From contig JANOBJ010000019.1 in NCBI GenBank assembly GCA_031411575.1, positions 1 to 20,283 on the forward strand: 20,283 nucleotides of DNA, read 5' to 3'. The stretch's first letter is position 1; the number at the start of each line of letters is the position of its first letter. Source of the stretch: JANOBJ01 sp031411575. Lineage in GTDB: Bacteria; Pseudomonadota; Gammaproteobacteria; Burkholderiales; Burkholderiaceae_C. The translations under genes and the position numbers were made by a program. This document shows positions 13,417-20,283 of the stretch, piece after piece. The notes under the pieces were generated by a model, which searched no databases, had not been told where the DNA came from, and saw only the letters and a list, made by a program, of their open reading frames with translations.

Positions 13417-14994
13417 ATGGCCGTGATGAAAACACCCGGCGTTTACATCGTCGAGAAGAACGCGTTTCCGAATTCGGTGGTCGAGGTGGCCACCGCGGTG
13501 CCTGCGTTCGTCGGCCACACGCAGCGGGCCGACAACAAAGGACGGCCGCTGACAAACACGCCGTGGCGCATCAGCTCGATGGCCGAGTACCAGCAGTATT
13601 TCGGCTTCGGGCCTGCGCCGCGCTTTGAGATCGTGAAGCAGACCGAACCGGCGCAGGCGGCCACCTTTCGCAGCGGCGGAACCGACTACCTGCTGAAGCA
13701 ACTGGCCGGCGTGGCAGGCGGACGTTTTCTGCTGTACCTGGGCATGCAACACTTTTTCCAGAACGGTGGTGGCCCTTGCTACGTGGTCTCGGTCGGCGGC
13801 TACATCGACGAGGTGGAGGCCGACAAGCTCACCTCGGGCATCGACACGCTGACGCAGGAGCAGGAACCCACGATGCTGGTCGTTCCCGACGCCACGATGC
13901 TGGTCGTTCCCGACGCCATGCTGCTGGACTTGCCCGGCTGTACCGCTGTGCAGCAGGCCATGCTCAGCCACTGCGGCCACCTGCGCAACCGCATCGCCAT
14001 CCTGGACATCTGGAGCGGTCACCTGCCCCTGCAGCACGCGTCCGGCAACTGCGTCGAGCGGTTCCGGAACTCACTGGGCATTGACCACCTGGACTTCGGA
14101 GCGGCCTACTTCCCTTGGGTGAACACAACGCTGGTGCAAGACCAGGACCTGGGCTTCGAGAACATCGCCAGCGCCGACCTGCTGGTCGCGCTGCTGAAGG
14201 CCGATCTGGGCCTGCCTGACCAGGCCGGTCCCGCGTCGCCGCCCAAGGTGCAGCAGCAGGTGCAGGCCATCGACGACATCCGCAAGGACTGGTCCGCAGG
14301 CACGCCGGCGCCCGACGCCGCCACCCTCGCTTACAACAAGGCCTTGCTCAACAAGAGCCTCTTGGCCATGAGCCCGCTGTTCGGCACCCTGCTGACCGAA
14401 GCGAAGCGCCAGCTCAACCTGATGCCGCCCAGCCCCGCGATGGCCGGCATCTACACCATGGTGGACAACACGCGCGGCGTGTGGAAGGCGCCCGCCAACG
14501 TCAGCATCAATGGCGTGGTGTCGCCCGCGGTCGTCCTGTCCAGCAACGAGCAGGAAGACCTGAACGTCACGATCAGCGGCAAGTCGATCAACGCGATCCG
14601 CGCATTCATCGGCGAGGGCGTGCTGGTGTGGGGCGCGCGCACGCTGGACGGCAACAGCCTGGACTGGCGCTACATCAACGTGCGCCGCACCATGATCATG
14701 CTGGAGGAGTCGTGCCGTCTGGCGGCCAGGGCCATGGTGTTCGAGCCCAACGTGCCCAACACCTGGGTCACCATCAAGAGCATGATCCAGAACTTCCTCA
14801 CCGGCATCTGGAAACGCGGCGGGCTGGCCGGCGCGACGCCTGACGACGCGTTCAGCGTGCACGTGGGCCTGGGCGAGACCATGACGCCCGAGGACGTGCT
14901 GGAAGGCACGCTGCGCGTGACGGTGCTGGTCGCCATGGTGCGACCGGCGGAGTTCATCGAAATCACGTTCCAGCAGCAGATGTCGAAGTCCTGA
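13417..14994 (+). CDS. Contractile tail sheath protein (eCIS/phage-like)
   Basis: This 525-residue protein matches contractile sheath proteins of the extracellular contractile injection system (PVC/Afp) and phage-tail class. The N-terminus MKTPGVYIVEKNAFPNSVV (4-22) and the following VATAVPAFVGHTQRA are characteristic. The C-terminal half contains GVWKAPANVSINGVV, the GILVWGARTL-like GVLVWGARTLDGNSLDWRYINVRR and WVTIKSMIQNFLTGIWKRGGLAG, the part that interlocks sheath subunits and packs on the tube. The start at 13417 has CGGAG upstream. It is followed 52 bp later by the tail tube. Oddity: an exact 24-bp tandem duplication repeats TMLVVPDA twice (152-167). No baseplate, spike, ATPase or effector genes are present in the window. 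Confidence 0.92.
   Translation: MAVMKTPGVYIVEKNAFPNSVVEVATAVPAFVGHTQRADNKGRPLTNTPWRISSMAEYQQYFGFGPAPRFEIVKQTEPAQAATFRSGGTDYLLKQLAGVAGGRFLLYLGMQHFFQNGGGPCYVVSVGGYIDEVEADKLTSGIDTLTQEQEPTMLVVPDATMLVVPDAMLLDLPGCTAVQQAMLSHCGHLRNRIAILDIWSGHLPLQHASGNCVERFRNSLGIDHLDFGAAYFPWVNTTLVQDQDLGFENIASADLLVALLKADLGLPDQAGPASPPKVQQQVQAIDDIRKDWSAGTPAPDAATLAYNKALLNKSLLAMSPLFGTLLTEAKRQLNLMPPSPAMAGIYTMVDNTRGVWKAPANVSINGVVSPAVVLSSNEQEDLNVTISGKSINAIRAFIGEGVLVWGARTLDGNSLDWRYINVRRTMIMLEESCRLAARAMVFEPNVPNTWVTIKSMIQNFLTGIWKRGGLAGATPDDAFSVHVGLGETMTPEDVLEGTLRVTVLVAMVRPAEFIEITFQQQMSKS
13870..13917 (+). repeat. Perfect 24-bp tandem duplication inside the sheath gene
   Basis: 13870-13893 and 13894-13917 are identical 24-mers (beginning ACGATGCTGG, ending CCCGACGCC). 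Being 8 codons long, the duplication keeps the frame and gives TMLVVPDA-TMLVVPDA. Lack of divergence at synonymous sites suggests a recent slippage event. An assembly or sequencing artefact is less likely but possible. Confidence 0.95.
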
Positions 14995-15046
14995 ACCCTG
15001 CCAAAACCCTCGTTGCAACCCGATTCATCTTCACCGGAGAAATGCC

Positions 15047-15505
15047 ATGGCAGACGACGGTTCCGCTCAATCCACCAGCGTGTGGCCCATTCCCAAATTC
15101 CGCTTCGAGGTGAAGTGGGACACGGCCGTGATGTCGTTCCAGGAAGTCTCGGGCCTTGATGTCGAAGCCCAGCCGATCGAGTACCGACACGGCGACAGCC
15201 CGGCGTTCTCGGTCGTCAAGATGCCGGGAATCAAGAAGTACAGCGACGTGACGATGAAGAAGGGCGTGTTCAAGTCCGACAACAAGTTCTGGGACTGGTT
15301 CAACGAGATCAAAATGAACACGGTCAAGCGCAAGAACATCACCATCAGCCTGCTGGATGAGGAAGGCAAGCCCACCATGGTTTGGACCCTGGCCAACGCC
15401 TGGCCGACCAAGATCACCGGCACCGACCTCAAGTCCCAGGGCAACGAGGTGGCGGTCGAGACCATCGTGATCGCGCATGAAGGGCTGACCATCTCGAACG
15501 CGTGA
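15047..15505 (+). CDS. Contractile tail tube protein (eCIS/phage-like)
   Basis: The 152-residue protein fits the tail-tube family of T4 gp19 and Afp1/Pvc1. Family landmarks are PKFRFEVKWD (17-26), FQEVSGLDVEAQPIEYR (32-48), KMPGIKKYSDVTMKKGVF (58-75), WFNEIKMNTVKRKNITISLLDE (84-105), MVWTLANAWPTKITGTDLKSQGNEVAVETI and the ending HEGLTISNA. Such proteins stack as hexameric rings to form the rigid inner tube driven out when the sheath contracts. The start at 15047 follows GGAGA (15036-15040). It is 52 bp after the sheath gene and 21 bp before an unrelated antiporter gene. In complete loci, one or more further tube genes and a spike would follow; none do here. Confidence 0.92.
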   Translation: MADDGSAQSTSVWPIPKFRFEVKWDTAVMSFQEVSGLDVEAQPIEYRHGDSPAFSVVKMPGIKKYSDVTMKKGVFKSDNKFWDWFNEIKMNTVKRKNITISLLDEEGKPTMVWTLANAWPTKITGTDLKSQGNEVAVETIVIAHEGLTISNA

Positions 15506-15526
15506 GAGCGCCCCTATCATGGCTGG

Positions 15527-16609
15527 ATGAAGCCGAACCCGCCCCTTCCGATCTGGACCATCGTCGCCCCCTTTGTGGGCTGGCTCCTGCTGGCCGGCAC
15601 CGCACTGAATCTTGGCCCGCTGTACCTGGCGCTGGTGGCGGCCGGGCTGGTTGCATCGGTGCTGGCCGCGGTGCACCATGCCGAGGTGGTGGCGCATCGC
15701 GTCGGCGAGCCTTTTGGCACGCTGGTGCTGGCCGTGGCGATCACGGTGATCGAGGTGGCGCTGATCGTCTCGCTCATCCTCACGGGCGGCCCCCAGACGG
15801 CGGCGCTGGCGCGCGACACCGTGTTCGCGGCGGTGATGATCATCTTGAACGGCATATTGGGCGTGTGCCTGCTGGTGGGCGCCACACGGTTTGGCGAACA
15901 GACCTTCAGCCTGTACGGCGTCAGCGCCTCGCTGGCCACGCTCGCAGCCATCACCGTGCTCACGCTGGTGTTACCCAACTACACCACCACCGTGCCGGGC
16001 CCGGTCTACAGCCCGAGCCAGTTGGCGTTCATTGCCATCGTCTCGCTGGTGCTGTACACGACCTTCGTGCTGGTGCAGACGGTGCGGCACCGTGACTACT
16101 TTTTGCCGGCAGACAGCGCCGTTGGTGCCGACGTGCACGCCGCACCGCCGTCGCGTCGCGCCTTCATCGCCAGCGGCGGGTTATTGCTGGTCAGTTTGGG
16201 CGCGGTGGTGCTGCTGGCCAAGTCGCTCGCGCCTGCGCTCGAAGGCGCCGTGACATCGATTGGCGCGCCCGAAGCGCTGGTGGGCATCATCATCGCCAGC
16301 GTGGTGCTGCTGCCAGAAGGCCTGGCCGCCCTGCGCGCCGCCCGCGCCAACCGGCTTCAGACCAGCCTGAACCTCGCGCTCGGCTCGGCTCTGGCCAGCA
16401 TCGGCCTGACGATTCCTGCGGTGGCCATCGTGTCGCTGGTGACGGGCTGGCAGCTGATCCTGGGCATTGACCTCAAATCCACCGTGCTGCTGCTGCTGTC
16501 GCTGCTGGTCGCCACGCTGTCACTGGCCACCGGCCGCACCACGGTGCTGCAGGGCACCGTGCACCTGGTGATCTTTGCGGTCTATCTGTTCACGACCATC
16601 GTGCCGTGA
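15527..16609 (+). CDS. CaCA-family Ca2+/H+ antiporter (ChaA-like)
   Basis: This 360-residue membrane protein has about eleven hydrophobic segments arranged as two homologous halves. The two alpha-repeat motifs of cation/proton exchangers are visible: HHAEVVAHRVGEPFGTLVLAVAITVIEVALI (50-80, acidic E61 and E76) and LLPEGLAALRAARANRLQTSLNLALGSALASIGLT (261-295, with E264). An arginine/histidine-rich loop at 186-212 joins the halves. It would export Ca2+ or another cation in exchange for protons across the inner membrane, as ChaA does for Na+, K+ and Ca2+. No RBS is seen before the ATG at 15527; TATCAT (15515-15520) lies 6 bp upstream, suggesting a leaderless message. It is convergent with the GFA gene, the two stops 3 bp apart. 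Confidence 0.9.
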   Translation: MKPNPPLPIWTIVAPFVGWLLLAGTALNLGPLYLALVAAGLVASVLAAVHHAEVVAHRVGEPFGTLVLAVAITVIEVALIVSLILTGGPQTAALARDTVFAAVMIILNGILGVCLLVGATRFGEQTFSLYGVSASLATLAAITVLTLVLPNYTTTVPGPVYSPSQLAFIAIVSLVLYTTFVLVQTVRHRDYFLPADSAVGADVHAAPPSRRAFIASGGLLLVSLGAVVLLAKSLAPALEGAVTSIGAPEALVGIIIASVVLLPEGLAALRAARANRLQTSLNLALGSALASIGLTIPAVAIVSLVTGWQLILGIDLKSTVLLLLSLLVATLSLATGRTTVLQGTVHLVIFAVYLFTTIVP

Positions 16610-16612
16610 CGA

Positions 16613-17047
16613 TCACGGTGCGGGCGGCAGCACCGCGGGCAGGAATGCCTGCTGCCCCAACGAGCCCGGCACCTGGCTCAGTTCGCGCAGCCACGGCAGC
16701 GCGGAATGTTGCCAGATCTGCGCCGCCGGCACGAGTTCTGCGCGCTGCCGGACACAGCCCAGCCGGATGATGACCGAGGTGGCGTTTTCGGGGGCGGTGG
16801 CATACAGCGGCGTCGCGCACTCGGGGCAGAACACCTGCGCGCGGCGATTGCCGCTCTCGGCCACCTTGACGTACTGTTTGGGCTGACCGCGCAGTACAAA
16901 CGTGTCGATGGACGCCGCCACCACCGCGCGAAACGGCGCGCCGGACAACACCTGGCAGTCCGCGCAATGGCAGACCATCACACGCGCCGGGTCAATCAGC
17001 GCGGTGAACGAGATCAGGCCGCAGTGGCAGCCGCCATCGATGTGCAT
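16613..17047 (-). CDS. GFA family protein (CENP-V/GFA zinc-binding domain)
   Basis: A 144-residue protein with the zinc-binding cysteine pattern of the glutathione-dependent formaldehyde-activating (Gfa/CENP-V) family: C7 and C9 (GGCHCG), C26, C28 and C31 (CHCADCQ), C74 and C77 (FCPECATPL). All seven metal cysteines are present, so two zinc sites can form. The family name comes from one enzyme, and most small bacterial members have no proven reaction. The ATG at 17047 is chosen because TGGAGA precedes it and the first Cys motif starts at residue 7. The upstream extension of the frame has no family character. The gene stands alone on the minus strand. Confidence 0.88.
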   Translation of the reverse strand: MHIDGGCHCGLISFTALIDPARVMVCHCADCQVLSGAPFRAVVAASIDTFVLRGQPKQYVKVAESGNRRAQVFCPECATPLYATAPENATSVIIRLGCVRQRAELVPAAQIWQHSALPWLRELSQVPGSLGQQAFLPAVLPPAP

Positions 17048-17518
17048 GGTGAGTCTCCAGGGGGTCATTTTGGGGGGTCGATCGCGCAGAATCCGATTGT
17101 GGCCGGCAACCGGGACATCATCGGCCACCAACGAGCCGATGCGACGACGCGGCACGTAAACGGGTAGAGGACAGGCGAGACAAATTGCTATTATTTATAT
17201 AGCAAACTATGACCATCCGACGAGGACATCTGGCACTTTTGGCTTGAAATTTGGCCCAAACGCCCGGAGCGGGCCGAGGTGGAAGCCGACGGCTGAATTC
17301 CCGCGGGCCAGGGGCTCTGACACCTCGCCGCCTGTGCCCTGGCCCCGCGCGCGCTACATTGCCCTCTTTGGCCACAGAAACCGCAGCCTGCCGGGCTGTC
17401 GGGCTGCGGGTCGCGTGGCGCAGCCATACTTGCGGTTTGTACGCCCCTTTTTTTGGCGATTTGATGGGGATTGGCCTTTTGACGGGGCACACTCCGTCCA
17501 GCTTTGGAGACATTGATC
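17048..17518. other. 471-bp divergent intergenic region, GFA / mmsA
   Basis: I see no gene here. It holds the GFA promoter side, repeat copy 4 (17183-17255), a GC-rich stretch with no clear signal (17256-17440), then a T-rich stretch (17447-17482) and TTGACG at 17479-17484, a possible -35 for mmsA without a good -10. TTGGAGAC (17504-17511) is the mmsA ribosome binding site. Short open frames on both strands have no family character. Confidence 0.6.
17183..17255 (+). repeat. Dispersed ~70-bp palindrome-headed repeat, copy 4
   Basis: TTGCTAT (17185-17191) / ATAGCAA (17199-17205) form the palindrome; the tail reads CTATGACCATCCGACGAGG, then TTTTGGCTTGAAAT and TTGGC. It is nearly the same as copy 1 over 73 bp. 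This is the only copy that does not touch a coding sequence, and it lies in the long gap upstream of mmsA. Confidence 0.8.
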
Positions 17519-19030
<1,512 letters not shown>

Positions 19031-19048
19031 GGAGCGCCAATACATTCG

Positions 19049-19132
19049 CGGGGCAGCCGCAGAACCGGCTTCGCCGGGCCGCTGGCTGCGCCCCCTTGAG
19101 GGGGAGGCGGCCAACGGCCGCGTCGGGGGGGA
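19049..19132 (+). repeat. Multi-hairpin interspersed repeat between mmsA and the GMC gene
   Basis: Three stem-loops lie in a row: GCAGCC (19053-19058) pairs with GGCTGC (19084-19089) around an inner CCGGC-TTC-GCCGG (19065-19077); CCCCCTTGAGGGGG is at 19091-19104; GCGGCC-AAC-GGCCGC is at 19107-19121. A G-run (19125-19131) follows. I recognise the CCCCCTTGAGGGGG-centred form as a recurrent intergenic element in Comamonadaceae. It fills nearly all of the 106-bp gap and ends in the purine stretch that acts as the RBS of the next gene. Confidence 0.75.
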
Positions 19133-19136
19133 GCCA

Positions 19137-20283
19137 ATGAGTGACACCACTTTTGACTATGTGATCATCGGCGCCGGCACCGCCGGCTGCCTGCTGGCCA
19201 ACCGCCTTTCGGCCGACGCCTCCAAGCGCGTGCTGCTGATCGAGGCGGGTCGCAAGGACGACTACCACTGGATTCACATTCCCGTGGGCTACCTGTACTG
19301 CATCGGCAACCCGCGCACCGACTGGCTGTACCACACCGAGCCGGATGCGGGTTTGAACGGCCGCTCGCTGCGCTACCCGCGCGGCAAGACGCTGGGCGGA
19401 AGCTCCAGCATCAACGGCATGATCTACATGCGCGGCCAGTCGCGCGACTACGACCAGTGGGCGCAGCTCACCGGCGACGACACCTGGACGTGGCAGCGCA
19501 GCCTGCCGTACTTCAAGCTGCACGAAGACCACTACAAGGGCGTCGATGCGCTGCACGGCGCGCGCGGCACCGCACCCGAGCTGATGGCCGACAAGAGCGA
19601 CGGCTACGCCCAGGTGCTGCGCCACCGCAACGCGGGCGGCGAATGGCGGGTGGAAAAGCAGCGTTTGCGCTGGGACGTGCTGGATGCGTTTGCGCAAGCC
19701 GCGCAGCAGGCCGGTATTCCGGCCACCGATGACTTCAACCGGGGCAGCAACGAAGGCGTGGGCTATTTCGAGGTGAACCAGAAAGCCGGCTGGCGCTGGA
19801 ACACTGCCAAGGCCTTTTTGCGGCCCACCTGCTACGCGCGGCCCAACTTCGAGATGTGGACGGCGGCGCAGGTGGCGCGTCTCACCCTGGAAACCGGCTC
19901 CGATGGCCAGCAGCGCTGCACCGGCGCGCAGGTGTGGACAGGCGACGGCATGGTCACCGCTGCGGCCACGCGCGAGGTGATCCTGTGTGCGGGCAGCATC
20001 GGTTCGCCGCAGATATTGCAGCTGTCCGGCATCGGGCCGGCTGCATTGTTGCAGCAGCACGGCATCACCCCGGTGGTGGACCTGCCGGGCGTGGGCGCCA
20101 ACCTGCAGGACCATTTGCAGATCCGCGCGGTGTTCAAAGTGAAGGGCGTGAAAACGCTCAACACGCTGGCCAACTCGCTCTGGGGCAAGGCAGCAATCGG
20201 GCTGGAGTACCTGCTGAAGCAAAGCGGGCCGATGAGCATGGCACCCAGCCAACTGGGTGCGTTTACGCGCAGCGACCCGGCTC
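19137..20283 (+). CDS. GMC family FAD oxidoreductase (3' end outside window)
   Basis: From the ATG at 19137 the frame runs open for 382 codons to the window edge. It is the N-terminal two thirds or so of a glucose-methanol-choline oxidoreductase, usually 530-560 residues. The FAD-binding GAGTAG is at 12-17 with E36 at the ribose site (VLLIEAG). GMC signature 1 is at about 81-100 (PRGKTLGGSSSINGMIYMRG), and signature 2 at about 285-301 (AGSIGSPQILQLSGIGP). The catalytic histidine region lies beyond the edge. Relatives are choline dehydrogenase and AlkJ-type alcohol dehydrogenases; the substrate cannot be chosen from this part. Only the G-rich GGGGGGAG ahead of the ATG serves as RBS, and it belongs to the upstream repeat. 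It follows mmsA on the same strand. Confidence 0.92.
   Translation, partial: MSDTTFDYVIIGAGTAGCLLANRLSADASKRVLLIEAGRKDDYHWIHIPVGYLYCIGNPRTDWLYHTEPDAGLNGRSLRYPRGKTLGGSSSINGMIYMRGQSRDYDQWAQLTGDDTWTWQRSLPYFKLHEDHYKGVDALHGARGTAPELMADKSDGYAQVLRHRNAGGEWRVEKQRLRWDVLDAFAQAAQQAGIPATDDFNRGSNEGVGYFEVNQKAGWRWNTAKAFLRPTCYARPNFEMWTAAQVARLTLETGSDGQQRCTGAQVWTGDGMVTAAATREVILCAGSIGSPQILQLSGIGPAALLQQHGITPVVDLPGVGANLQDHLQIRAVFKVKGVKTLNTLANSLWGKAAIGLEYLLKQSGPMSMAPSQLGAFTRSDPA

Noticed and set aside
12124..14037. A 637-codon open frame on the minus strand opposite the MDR and sheath genes
   Set aside because: It lies antisense to two clearly recognised genes and has the His/Arg/Gly-rich make-up typical of a shadow frame in GC-rich DNA.
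13417..15505. The possibility that sheath and tube mark an intact prophage or type VI secretion locus
   Set aside because: No capsid, portal, terminase, integrase or Tss genes are present in the window, and the sheath is of the one-protein eCIS/phage type rather than TssB/TssC.
17118..17513. A 131-codon minus-strand frame in the gap before mmsA
   Set aside because: It runs through repeat copy 4 and the likely mmsA promoter, without family character or RBS.

Overview
The window is GC-rich chromosomal DNA with tightly packed genes, short intergenic gaps and catabolic and envelope functions. The gene content, the codon bias and three families of short interspersed repeats point to a betaproteobacterium of the order Burkholderiales, most likely Comamonadaceae. 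That placement is an inference from style and recalled sequence; no marker gene is present. I see no rRNA, tRNA, CRISPR array or transposase.

Layout. (1) 1-2168, minus strand: a probable three-gene run of a 2-hydroxychromene-2-carboxylate-isomerase-like protein, a dienelactone hydrolase and an exported amidohydrolase cut by the left edge. (2) 2246-3707, plus strand: an SDR oxidoreductase, divergent from the isomerase, then a MarC-family membrane protein. (3) 8102 down to 3755, minus strand: an Mla/Mce-type lipid transport operon (STAS-MlaE permease fusion, MlaF-like ATPase, MlaD-like MCE protein, auxiliary lipoprotein) ending in a cyclic-nucleotide-binding-domain protein. (4) 8285-10869, plus strand: a crotonase translationally coupled to an AtuA-like (DUF1446) protein, an acyl-CoA-type catabolic pair. 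(5) 12067 down to 10943, minus strand: an exported metallophosphoesterase-like protein. (6) 12217-16609, plus strand, small gaps: an MDR oxidoreductase, a contractile tail sheath, a tail tube and a CaCA-type Ca2+/H+ antiporter. The sheath and tube resemble those of extracellular contractile injection systems, but no baseplate, spike, ATPase or toxin genes accompany them. (7) 17047 down to 16613: a small GFA-family zinc protein. (8) 17519 to the right edge, plus strand: methylmalonate-semialdehyde dehydrogenase, then a GMC oxidoreductase cut by the edge.

The most interesting structure is in the repeats. Four copies of a roughly 70-bp element, with a TTGCTAT...ATAGCAA palindrome at one end, lie at gene boundaries. 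One copy encodes almost all of the signal peptide of the amidohydrolase. Another, read from the opposite strand of the element, encodes the lipoprotein signal peptide. A third supplies the last residues and stop codon of the cyclic-nucleotide-binding protein. A different 57-bp inverted repeat sits in frame between the two domains of the AtuA-like protein. A third family forms clustered hairpins before the GMC gene and apparently supplies its ribosome binding site. The other main points are the orphan sheath-tube pair, whose sheath carries an exact 24-bp in-frame tandem duplication, and the cyclic-nucleotide sensor attached to the lipid-transport operon.
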